Shown here piece by piece: positions 43,334 to 51,479 of a stretch of DNA of 64,000 nt. The notes beneath the pieces are model-generated. The model worked only from the letters and a program-made list of their open reading frames with translations. It had not been told where the DNA came from and did no database searches. The DNA is from Dyadobacter sp. UC 10 (GTDB lineage Bacteria; Bacteroidota; Bacteroidia; Cytophagales; Spirosomataceae): positions 620,001 to 684,000 of the forward strand of contig NZ_VSRN01000001.1 in NCBI RefSeq assembly GCF_008369915.1, written 5' to 3'. Position 1 is the first letter of the stretch. Each line of letters opens with the position of its first letter. A program made the translations under genes and the position numbers.

Positions 43334-45010
43334 TTAGTAACCCGGATTTTGTGTAATGTTCGTGTTCACACGCCTTTCCACTGCGGGAATCGGCCAGAGG
43401 TATTGCCTGCTTTTATCAAAATTCCGCTGCGCGAGTACTTTTACGTCCGTCCCGAAACCTGAATAATCGGCGATACCATCGGCATCCAGCGGCGTAACGC
43501 CGGGGAAAGGCCACTTGGCCCGGTTCTGAGCAGCCGGGTCAGGAAGGCCGATAACCGGTTTTGTAAGCACCTTTTCAGCCAGCTTCCAGCGGATCAGATC
43601 CATGTAGCGCAAGCCCTCACGCGGAAATTCGACGCGCCTTTCCCGGCGTAAAAGCGGCCTGAGCGCATTTGCATTGGTACCCGTTAATGCCGGATAGGAT
43701 TTTGTTTCGGAAACCTGCACACCATATGCCCGCGCCCGCACCTGGTTGATCGCGTCGAGAACGGTCGCGTCTGTTTCGCCCAGTTCAATCTTCGCTTCTG
43801 CATAAGTCAGCAGGATTTCTGCATAGCGTACAATGATCGCATCGTTGTCTTCCACTCTCCGGTCCGCCCAGGTCTGGTCGATGCCTTTTTTCCATAACAA
43901 TCCTGTAAAACTCGCAAATGCGGCCACCGCGCGGGTATCCTTGTTCTGCACTTTCTTGTTTTCCTTGGAGCTGAATACCTGAACGGAATCGGGATGGGGC
44001 GTGTAATTGTAGCCCAGCCACTGCGTATTGAACTCAACGATACTGGCAGTCAGCCGGGGATCGCGGTTTTTGAAAGGCGCCAGCGGATTGTAAAGCGGCG
44101 ATTCGTCGATAGGTTTGCCGTCAACGCATTCGTAAGCATCCATCAGGTCACGCGTGGGCAGCTGTGCCCCGAAGCCGCCTGCATTTCTTGAAATATTATC
44201 CTGCACAAATAAGGCCGCGCCGAACACCTGCTGACTCTCGTCCCTCGGAATGCTGATGATCAGCTCGCTGCTGGATTCCCCCGCCTTTGTGAAAAGCTGC
44301 GAATAGCCGGGATGCAGCTGATAAACGCCCAGGTCCATCACCGCTTTGGCCGCGTCACGGGCTACATCCCACTTACCCGAATATAATGCTGTACGTGCCT
44401 TAATCGCCAGTGCAGCTCCTTTTGTGAGCCTTTTCGTTTCTGCGGCGGCATAGGATACCGGCAAATTCGCTGCTGCGAAATCAAGTTCTGCCAATACGAA
44501 TGTCAGCACTTCATCCCGGCCCGATCGCTGCACGGAATAGGATTCATCGAGTACCAAAGGCTCGGTGAGCAGCGGGACGTCGCCAAAATGGGTGATCAGC
44601 CTGGCATACTGGTAAGCCCGGATCAGCCGCATTTCAGCTTCCAGCCGTGTAATGGTGGCGGCGGAGGTGGTGGCCGCAGCACGGTCTTTGTTGGCGATAA
44701 ATGAATTGGCGCGCGCTATCGCTTTGTAGGCATTGAGCCAGAAAGTCTGCACCGCAGCGTCGTCCGCATTCATCGTGCCGCCGATTACCGCATTGGTAAG
44801 CTGCCCGCGGTGCCATTCATTGTCGCTGAACAATTCGTTGTCGTTCGACCAGAATGCTGCCCGGTACAAGTCGTTGACCGCCAGTTCTAGTTCGGTCTGA
44901 TTGGAGTAAAAAGTCGCCGTCGAGGCCTCCGACAGCGGGTTCAGGTCGAGCGTGTGACAGGCTGAAAGCCCCATCGCCACGAGAAAGGTCATTGCTATAT
45001 TTTTCATCAA
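43334..45010 (-). CDS. SusD/RagB nutrient-binding lipoprotein
   Basis: A 558-residue SusD-like lipoprotein with lipobox LSAC (Cys18 or 19 depending on which of two adjacent ATGs is used). Typical blocks are RLEAEMRLIRAYQYARLITHFGDVPLLTEP, VRYAEILLTYAEAK, RREFP-type text (LLRRERRVEFPREGLRYMDLIRWKLAE) and YLWPIPAVERRVN. It follows its SusC partner by 18 bp and precedes the unknown 825-residue protein by 57 bp, so the three form an operon for one unknown ligand. Confidence 0.95.
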   Translation of the reverse strand: MMKNIAMTFLVAMGLSACHTLDLNPLSEASTATFYSNQTELELAVNDLYRAAFWSNDNELFSDNEWHRGQLTNAVIGGTMNADDAAVQTFWLNAYKAIARANSFIANKDRAAATTSAATITRLEAEMRLIRAYQYARLITHFGDVPLLTEPLVLDESYSVQRSGRDEVLTFVLAELDFAAANLPVSYAAAETKRLTKGAALAIKARTALYSGKWDVARDAAKAVMDLGVYQLHPGYSQLFTKAGESSSELIISIPRDESQQVFGAALFVQDNISRNAGGFGAQLPTRDLMDAYECVDGKPIDESPLYNPLAPFKNRDPRLTASIVEFNTQWLGYNYTPHPDSVQVFSSKENKKVQNKDTRAVAAFASFTGLLWKKGIDQTWADRRVEDNDAIIVRYAEILLTYAEAKIELGETDATVLDAINQVRARAYGVQVSETKSYPALTGTNANALRPLLRRERRVEFPREGLRYMDLIRWKLAEKVLTKPVIGLPDPAAQNRAKWPFPGVTPLDADGIADYSGFGTDVKVLAQRNFDKSRQYLWPIPAVERRVNTNITQNPGY

Positions 45011-45028
45011 AAAAGTGCTTTCAGTGAA

Positions 45029-48000
45029 TTAAAAACGAATGGTTGCGCCGGCCATCAGCGTGGTCACGATGGGATAGGCATAACTTGTCGACGATTCGGG
45101 ATCGACGTATTTCGGGAATTTGCTGAACGACAGTACGTCATTTGCCGAAACATAAAATCTTAACCCCTGAACGCCTGCCTTTTTCATCAATGTCTGCGGC
45201 AGCGAATAGCCCAGTGTAATATTCTTTACCCGGAAATACCCGCCGTTGAGCAGCCAGTAATCCGAAAGCGCATAGTTCGCTGAATTGGAAGTTCGTGAAA
45301 GTCGCGGATAAGTGGCCCCCAGATTCTGTTCGGCGGTATTGTTCACACTCCAGAACTTCCCAACCATTTCCGCAGGCATATTACCGAATGCTTCCGCGAA
45401 TGGCTGTACGATGTCCGTATTCAGGCGGGAAAGTTTTTTGGCAACACCCTGAAAAGAGATACCAAAATCAAAACCCTCATAATCCAGCCGCACATTGCCG
45501 CCATACAGATACCTCGGCAGCGCGCCGCCCAGCAGCACTTTGTCGTCGGTAGTGATCTTTCCGTCTTTGTTCACATCCACATAGCGCACGTCGCCTGGCT
45601 TCGTGGTGACATTCAGGACAGGTGCGCCGGTTATCTCATCCTGCGTCTGGAAAAGCCCGTTTGACAAATAACCGAACCATTCGTTGTACTCGCTGCCATT
45701 GCGAATGATCTGATCGCCGCGGAATTCAGTGCCTTTCAGGTCGCCTACCGTCGATTTCGCATCCGACAAATTGGCTGCGACGGAATAACCGAGCTTATTG
45801 ATCCGGTCGCGCCAGGAAGCTTCCAGTTCCCATCCGCGCACATGCAATGTGCCTGCATTCTGATTGGGTTTGTCGTAACCGAGGTATAATGGAATATCGA
45901 GCGGCAGGAGAATATCGCGGGTCGTTTTCTTATAATAATCGGCTGCGATCGTCAGGCGGTCGTTCAGAAAAGCGGCGTCAAGGCCGAAATCGATGGTCCG
46001 GCTGGTTTCCCATGAAATATTTTCAACCGCATACACCTGCTGGCCTCCGCCGGTGAGTGGTACCACGCTTCCATTCTGGTAAAAAAGGGCAGTCGAGAAA
46101 TCGATGGTCGCCAGGTAGGGATAGTAGGCCGGGTTATTGTCTTTATCCAGCAGCCGCTCATTCCCCGCCTCGCCCCACGATCCTCTTACTTTCAGAAAAG
46201 AAAGCCACGGGTTATTTTTCAAAAAGCTTTCTTCCGATATGGTCCAGCCTGCTGATACAGAGGGATATACTGCCCGGCGGTAAGCCGCTGCAAATCTGGA
46301 TGAAAGGTCGGAGCGCAGGTTACCCTGGATGAAATACCTGCTTTTATAATTGTACTGCAATCTCCCGAAAAACGAATGCAGCCCCGATTCGTTCGCACCG
46401 CCGGAGTTGTCGCGCAGCTCGGTGGAACCTGAATTGAGGTAGGGGAAATCAGTCAGTGCAAAACCGCTTCTCGACGCGCTCAATGTTTCCAGCGAGCGGT
46501 AGTTTTCTTCAAAACCCGCCAGAATATCGATGGTGTGCCCGCCATTCAATTCTTTCACATAATTGGCCAGTAGCTGCCCGTTGATGCTCACCCCTTCCGT
46601 GCGGCCTTCCGTCAAAATCGTCCGGGCCTGGTTCACGACGGTACTCGGCGTGCCGTCGGGGTTGGTGTAGCGGATCTGTTTGGAGAAGTATTTATTTTTA
46701 TCAAGATCAAAAACAGGCGCTACCAATGCGGTGACTGTCAGCCCGTTTACCGGTTTGTAGTTAAAAGAAATCCGGCCCCCGATCTGATTGGCGAGCGACC
46801 TGGTGAATCCGCCATCGCGCAGTTTTGCCAAAGGATTTCGCCCGTCTTTACCAAATGCCATTCGACCGTCTGAATACACATCGTCGTAGATCGGTGGCAT
46901 CACCCGGCTTTCGTAGATTGGATTGAAGTCGTTGTTCGGCAGCTCGTTTGCATTGCCTTTGTTGGTCGTTCTTTTGTAAAAAACATCCAGGTTCACGCCG
47001 ATCTTGTCATTAACCTGCAAATCATTGTTGACCCGGAATAAATAGCGGTTATAAGATCTGTTGTCATAAAAAGCACCTGAATTGGAATAACCCAGCGACG
47101 CTTTGGTCTTGATCTTGCCGGTACCCATCGTAAAAACCAGGTCGTGCCGCTGGCGGGGTGCATTCTTTTTTGTAATCAATGCCCGCTGCCAGTCGGTATT
47201 CGGAAATTCGTCGGGATTAGCGCGGTTGTTTTCGAGGTAAGAATCAACAAAAGCCTGCGCAAAAGGGCCGGTACTCGCTCCGTCGTTGGTAGTTTGCTCA
47301 TTAAAATACCGCATATAATCCAGTACGCCCACATATTCGGGCGTAGCTGTCGCGCGCTGCACACCATATTCGTAGGTGTATTCCAGACTCCCCTGTCCGC
47401 TTTTCGCTCTTTTAGTCGTAACTAAAATTACCCCGGCGGCACCCCTTGAACCATAGATCGCAGCCGATGCCGCGTCTTTCAGAACCGTGATATTTTCTAC
47501 GTCCCCGGGGTTAACATTATCGATACTGCTCACGGGCACGCCGTCGACGATCACCAGGGGATTGTTTGTCCCAATCGTGGTAATACCCCTGATCAGGATG
47601 TTGGAACCCGCTCCCGGCGCGCCGCTGCTGCGGGTTACCGAAACACCCGCGATGCTTCCCTGCAATGCTTCCGAAACCTGGATCGTTTGCCGGCCTGCCA
47701 CATCTTTGGAGCCAATGGAAGAGATGGCCCCGGTCAGGTCTTTCTTTCTTTGCGTACCATAACCTACCACCACCACTTCCGACAATGCATTATCCTCCGG
47801 TTTCATGGTCACATCCAGGGTCGATTGCCCCACCGGGGAAACTTCCTGGCTCTGATACCCTACAAATGAGAAAGTGATCGTGACCGGGCCCTGGTCAGGA
47901 ATAGCCAGCTTATATACACCGGTGGCGTCGGTGACGGTACCGCGTTGTGTACCTTTGATGACGATGCTTACTCCGGGAAGGTCCTTTGCAGCCTCGTCAG

Positions 48001-48091
48001 TAACTTTGCCGGTGATCTCCCTGGTTTGCGCCATCACAGGAGCAAGCCAGACGAGAGCCAGGACAAAACTCAGTAGAGCTTTTTGTCGCAT
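45029..48091 (-). CDS. SusC/RagA TonB-dependent transporter
   Basis: A 1020-residue transporter. The signal peptide ends near residue 21 (PVMAQ). A carboxypeptidase-like domain (TGKVTDEAAKDLPGVSIVIKGTQRGTVTD) and VVVGYGTQ (107-114) precede the plug (PLVIVDGVPVSSIDNVNPGDVENITVLKDAASAAIYGSRGAAGVILVTTK is its landmark region) and the barrel. No STN domain is present. It is the first gene of the SusC-SusD-unknown protein operon and is divergent from a membrane-tethered HTH protein, 180 bp away. Confidence 0.95.
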   Translation of the reverse strand: MRQKALLSFVLALVWLAPVMAQTREITGKVTDEAAKDLPGVSIVIKGTQRGTVTDATGVYKLAIPDQGPVTITFSFVGYQSQEVSPVGQSTLDVTMKPEDNALSEVVVVGYGTQRKKDLTGAISSIGSKDVAGRQTIQVSEALQGSIAGVSVTRSSGAPGAGSNILIRGITTIGTNNPLVIVDGVPVSSIDNVNPGDVENITVLKDAASAAIYGSRGAAGVILVTTKRAKSGQGSLEYTYEYGVQRATATPEYVGVLDYMRYFNEQTTNDGASTGPFAQAFVDSYLENNRANPDEFPNTDWQRALITKKNAPRQRHDLVFTMGTGKIKTKASLGYSNSGAFYDNRSYNRYLFRVNNDLQVNDKIGVNLDVFYKRTTNKGNANELPNNDFNPIYESRVMPPIYDDVYSDGRMAFGKDGRNPLAKLRDGGFTRSLANQIGGRISFNYKPVNGLTVTALVAPVFDLDKNKYFSKQIRYTNPDGTPSTVVNQARTILTEGRTEGVSINGQLLANYVKELNGGHTIDILAGFEENYRSLETLSASRSGFALTDFPYLNSGSTELRDNSGGANESGLHSFFGRLQYNYKSRYFIQGNLRSDLSSRFAAAYRRAVYPSVSAGWTISEESFLKNNPWLSFLKVRGSWGEAGNERLLDKDNNPAYYPYLATIDFSTALFYQNGSVVPLTGGGQQVYAVENISWETSRTIDFGLDAAFLNDRLTIAADYYKKTTRDILLPLDIPLYLGYDKPNQNAGTLHVRGWELEASWRDRINKLGYSVAANLSDAKSTVGDLKGTEFRGDQIIRNGSEYNEWFGYLSNGLFQTQDEITGAPVLNVTTKPGDVRYVDVNKDGKITTDDKVLLGGALPRYLYGGNVRLDYEGFDFGISFQGVAKKLSRLNTDIVQPFAEAFGNMPAEMVGKFWSVNNTAEQNLGATYPRLSRTSNSANYALSDYWLLNGGYFRVKNITLGYSLPQTLMKKAGVQGLRFYVSANDVLSFSKFPKYVDPESSTSYAYPIVTTLMAGATIRF

Positions 48092-48157
48092 ATTTTTAAG
48101 ATATTTAGGTTTAATGCAAAACCGGGGAGCCGGTCCGCTTGAATAGAAATTTGAGTT

Positions 48158-48175
48158 TGCAAATATAAATTTGCA
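48158..48175. promoter_or_regulatory. palindrome over the SusC -7 element
   Basis: TGCAAAT-N4-ATTTGCA is a perfect inverted repeat. It contains, on the minus strand, TATATTTG (48167-48160), a perfect -7 element for SusC with a leader of about 65 nt. A repressor bound here would block that promoter, and the site is within reach of the divergent gene at 48272. Confidence 0.55.
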
Positions 48176-48271
48176 TAATACGAGGATTAAGAAAAGCAGT
48201 TAACCAGCTGCCTGTACAAAATTCTGGACAACCTATTTATCTATTTATCAGAATATTACAGTGCAAATACA

Positions 48272-49621
48272 ATGGAAAATGGACAAGGCCAGGCTGGTAA
48301 TATCGACCACCTGGATTACGGGTGCCAGCTGATTAGTGAGATTTACGGAAAACCTGATATTGTCGAGTGGACAAATGGCGACTTTATACGGCTAAGTCAT
48401 ATTTTATACAAGAAGACCCACGTTCAGATTAGTCCGAATACCTTAAAACGGATTTTTGGAAAAATAAAAACCGACGCCCGCTACTACCCCCAGCGGGCTA
48501 CACGGGATGCGCTCGCCAACTATATCGGCTATCCAAACTGGGACACTTTTAAGGTCGCGAAACCATTGCCGCCACCGCAGCAGGCTGTCGTACATATACC
48601 GGTAAATCCGCTTCCTGTGCATACGATGGCACCCGGAGGCGGACAAGTAGTGTCGGGAAAAACGTCGGTACCGAGAAAGTATGCATGGAAGATACTGGCA
48701 GGCTTGCTGGTACTGATCATCCTGATCGGCGTGGCAGAGTATTATGCAACAATGAATGTCCCGCCTGTCGCAGCGCCCGAAATGGTTTGCAGAAATCCCG
48801 AGGGAGGGAATCCGCATTCCGCTTTCTTCGCATTCAAAGGCATTGACCAGGTAACCGAATCGCCTGACCGCTTCCGGATTGAGTTCGGGGACGGAAAAAC
48901 TTTTACACTGGCGGATACCGATAGTGTAATCTCACACTATTATGAAGAGCCGGGCCGTTACCTGGCCTACCTCAAAAAGAACAAACAGGTATTTGACTCC
49001 GCCGCCGTCTACCTGAAATCGGCAGGATGGACTGCCACCGCCCGGATGATGCACGATTCGACGCGGGTGTATCCGATCCAGGTTACTGACCTCTTTTTGG
49101 GAAATAGGAATACGGTCAATGCCGCAGAAGTGGCCCGCGCCGGTGTGGATACCAACCGCACTTTTTTTGTTGATTTCATCAATACCCAGCCAACTGACAT
49201 CAACGGCGATAATTTTGACCTGATCACCAAAGTCCGCACTTCGCCCGACCGGGCGGGCGTGCGGTGTTCGCAGGTAAAGCTCACCGTTTACGGAGAATGG
49301 TCACAGCATTATATCGATGTGATGAAACCGGGCTGCCTGCACTGGTGTAAACTTCAGTTCTCAGAAATCGTCAGGAACGGCCGGACCCACGGCCTCAACT
49401 TTCTCGGCGCCGACCTCCGCGAGGGAGGAACGATACGTTTACGAGTGGAAAACAAACGGGCGCAAATCCATATTAATGGAAAGCTGGTGTACGAAACAGC
49501 CTACCAGCGCCCGCTCAACCGCATATATGGCCTGGGCGTCATGTTCTCAGGCGTAGGTACAATTGAAAGCGTGACGCTGACAGACCTTAAAACAGGGAAA
49601 GCATTTGACGGGAATTTTTAA
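48272..49621 (+). CDS. membrane protein with N-terminal HTH-like domain and extracytoplasmic sensor-like part
   Basis: A 449-residue protein. Residues about 20-95 form a helical domain often seen in Bacteroidota regulators (LSHILYKKTHVQISPNTLKRIFG followed by RATRDALANYIGYPNWDTF), likely DNA-binding. One membrane segment follows (about 138-160, YAWKILAGLLVLIILIGVAEYY). The extracytoplasmic part has a PKD-like beta-sandwich (FRIEFGDGKTFTLADTD) and a laminin-G/concanavalin-like sandwich (RLRVENKRAQIHINGKLVYET). The build is that of a one-component transmembrane regulator. It is divergent from a SusC-SusD operon and could control it. It shares the four bases TTAA at its stop with the convergent NmrA-like gene. 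Confidence 0.75.
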   Translation: MENGQGQAGNIDHLDYGCQLISEIYGKPDIVEWTNGDFIRLSHILYKKTHVQISPNTLKRIFGKIKTDARYYPQRATRDALANYIGYPNWDTFKVAKPLPPPQQAVVHIPVNPLPVHTMAPGGGQVVSGKTSVPRKYAWKILAGLLVLIILIGVAEYYATMNVPPVAAPEMVCRNPEGGNPHSAFFAFKGIDQVTESPDRFRIEFGDGKTFTLADTDSVISHYYEEPGRYLAYLKKNKQVFDSAAVYLKSAGWTATARMMHDSTRVYPIQVTDLFLGNRNTVNAAEVARAGVDTNRTFFVDFINTQPTDINGDNFDLITKVRTSPDRAGVRCSQVKLTVYGEWSQHYIDVMKPGCLHWCKLQFSEIVRNGRTHGLNFLGADLREGGTIRLRVENKRAQIHINGKLVYETAYQRPLNRIYGLGVMFSGVGTIESVTLTDLKTGKAFDGNF

Positions 49622-50487
49622 GAAAAAAAGCGCGCGTAATCTGTGGTAAATTCTTCAAAGCGGCGCGGCTTCAACCCTGTTGCGTCCGTAACTCCCGGGG
49701 CGACTTCGCTGGCCTCTCCCAGATGGTAATGTGCATAGTCTTCAATCAGTCCGTCGACCTGCCATTCGGGAAAGCCTGCATATAAAAGCATGTCACGCAA
49801 TGCAGCCGGAGGGACGTCGACAAACCGGACGGGGCGGTCGAGCGCGGCAGACAATTTTTCCGCAAGCTGCGCGTGGGACAAAGCTTCCGGACCCGTGAGA
49901 TCGTAGATTTTATTTTCGTGACCGGGATGGATCAATGCCTCGCCTGCCGCCGCTGCAATATCCCGCACGTCGACCAGGCTGACTTTCGCGTCCCCGATCG
50001 CGCCGAAAAACTGTCCCTGGCCGACGATTGTATCCTTGAACCCCAGCAGCCCCTGCATAAAAAGGTTCGGGCGAAGGAATGTGAATGCAATTCCCGAATC
50101 CCTGATCGCCTGCTCCACCACCGCGTGGTACCTCAAAAACCGCACGGGCGATGCAACATCCGCAGCCCATTGCGACAGCTTTGCAATGTGCTGCACGCCC
50201 ACTTTCAGGGCAGCGTCGACAAACCTAAGTTGCTGCTCTTCGGCAAATTCAGAGGAATTGGTCAGAAGAAATGCTTTCTCAACCCCTGTCAACGCATTTT
50301 CCAGAGATGTTTTGTTATTAAAATCGCCTTCAACAAATGTGACGCCCGGCAACTTTGGCGCTTTGTCCAGCGAGCGGACCATTGCGCGAAAGGGAATATC
50401 TTTGCCGGACAGATACTTAACAACTTCCGAGCCGACATTTCCGGTGGCTCCGGTGACCAGTATGCGGGGTGATCCTGCGTTTTCCAT
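49618..50487 (-). CDS. NmrA-like NAD(P)-binding oxidoreductase
   Basis: A 289-residue Rossmann protein of the atypical short-chain dehydrogenase group. The nucleotide site is VTGATGNVGSE (G13, G16, G19), followed by a VRS segment that favours NADP. The sequence RFVDAALKVGVQHIAKLSQWAAD and the C-terminal YDLTGPEALSHAQLAEKLSAAL are typical of NmrA/HSCARG and quinone-oxidoreductase-2-like proteins. The classical Tyr-xxx-Lys is not obvious, so it may sense redox state instead of catalysing. It is divergent from an AraC-type regulator (87 bp apart), a common pairing in which the regulator controls the oxidoreductase. Confidence 0.9.
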   Translation of the reverse strand: MENAGSPRILVTGATGNVGSEVVKYLSGKDIPFRAMVRSLDKAPKLPGVTFVEGDFNNKTSLENALTGVEKAFLLTNSSEFAEEQQLRFVDAALKVGVQHIAKLSQWAADVASPVRFLRYHAVVEQAIRDSGIAFTFLRPNLFMQGLLGFKDTIVGQGQFFGAIGDAKVSLVDVRDIAAAAGEALIHPGHENKIYDLTGPEALSHAQLAEKLSAALDRPVRFVDVPPAALRDMLLYAGFPEWQVDGLIEDYAHYHLGEASEVAPGVTDATGLKPRRFEEFTTDYARFFS

Positions 50488-50574
50488 TTTAGTAAGTGTT
50501 TTGGTTTGATTTATTTTTTACCAAAATTAGAGTCCGCCTTTGCCCCAAAATTGTAAGAAAACGAAACGCAGCAA

Positions 50575-51423
50575 ATGCCAGAGATCGGACAACATATTGA
50601 AATGACAGGTGAGCTGGCGGAGGTGGTCAAGCATTTATATTGTATCAATACTGCTGACGATTTCCAGACTGTCACACAGCATTTGTCGCCCAGCCTTGAA
50701 ATCATACTGGTCTTTAATCTGGGGACGCCTGTTCGGATATCGTTCGGCGACCAGCGTTTTGAGGAAAAGAAAATAGAAAAGCTGGGTGTGATTGGTCCGT
50801 TAAAGAAAATGCTGAATTACGAAGTATTGCCGACAACGGACCTGATCGTAGTTTCATTTAACCCGAATGGTTTTTACCGCCTTTTTCAAATTCCCCTGGA
50901 TCAAATGCAGCATGAAGCAGTACACGATCCCGACGAGTTACTGGGCATTTCCGGATTTATGGAATTGTGGCAAATGCTCAAAACCCTGCCGAACCGGCAA
51001 AGCCAGGTAGATCTGTTGATCGAGTATGGCAATAACTTTATCAAAGAAGCAGATACCGAAAGCGAGCCGCTGCTGGAAGGCATGCACGATTTACAAAATA
51101 CATTCAATCAGCCTTCCAAGGCGATCGCAGTGGATACCGACCTTTCCACACGTACCATTCAAATGCGTTTTCAGAAATACCTTGGTTTTTCAACCAGGGA
51201 GCTGACGCGTTTTCTCCGGTTCAGGCAGGTGATTGCGTTTATCCAGAAACAAGAGCACTCCGTAGACTGGCTGGCGGTAGTTGACGAATTCGGTTACCAC
51301 GACCAGAGCCACCTGATCAAGGATTTCAGGCATTACCTCTCCACTACCCCGCGAAAATTCGTACAGGATTTTTTAGGAAAAGAATTCTGCGTCAGCAAAC
51401 CATCGCAAAGCGACCTGCATTAA
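50575..51423 (+). CDS. AraC-family transcriptional regulator
   Basis: A 282-residue regulator. The N-terminal half is the DUF6597-like sensor type (LSPSLEIILVFNLGTPVRISFGDQ), and the C-terminal half the double HTH of AraC proteins (IAVDTDLSTRTIQMRFQKYLGFSTRELTRFLRFRQVIAF, then VVDEFGYHDQSHLIKDFRHYLSTTPRKFVQDF). The YHDQSHLIKDFR-xxx-TPxxF signature is intact. It is divergent from the NmrA-like gene and very likely controls it, perhaps in response to a small aromatic or electrophile; the ligand cannot be read from the sequence. A strong terminator follows the gene. Confidence 0.93.
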   Translation: MPEIGQHIEMTGELAEVVKHLYCINTADDFQTVTQHLSPSLEIILVFNLGTPVRISFGDQRFEEKKIEKLGVIGPLKKMLNYEVLPTTDLIVVSFNPNGFYRLFQIPLDQMQHEAVHDPDELLGISGFMELWQMLKTLPNRQSQVDLLIEYGNNFIKEADTESEPLLEGMHDLQNTFNQPSKAIAVDTDLSTRTIQMRFQKYLGFSTRELTRFLRFRQVIAFIQKQEHSVDWLAVVDEFGYHDQSHLIKDFRHYLSTTPRKFVQDFLGKEFCVSKPSQSDLH

Positions 51424-51427
51424 AACA

Positions 51428-51463
51428 AAAAAGCTGCCAACCGATGGTCGACAGCCTTTTTTT
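51428..51463 (+). terminator. intrinsic terminator after the AraC gene
   Basis: An imperfect hairpin (AAAAAAGCTG with CAGCCTTTTTTT at the base) is followed by seven T residues on the plus strand. With the A-run on the other side it may also serve the convergent TonB-dependent receptor gene. Confidence 0.75.
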
Positions 51464-51479
51464 GAACCAATTAATCACA

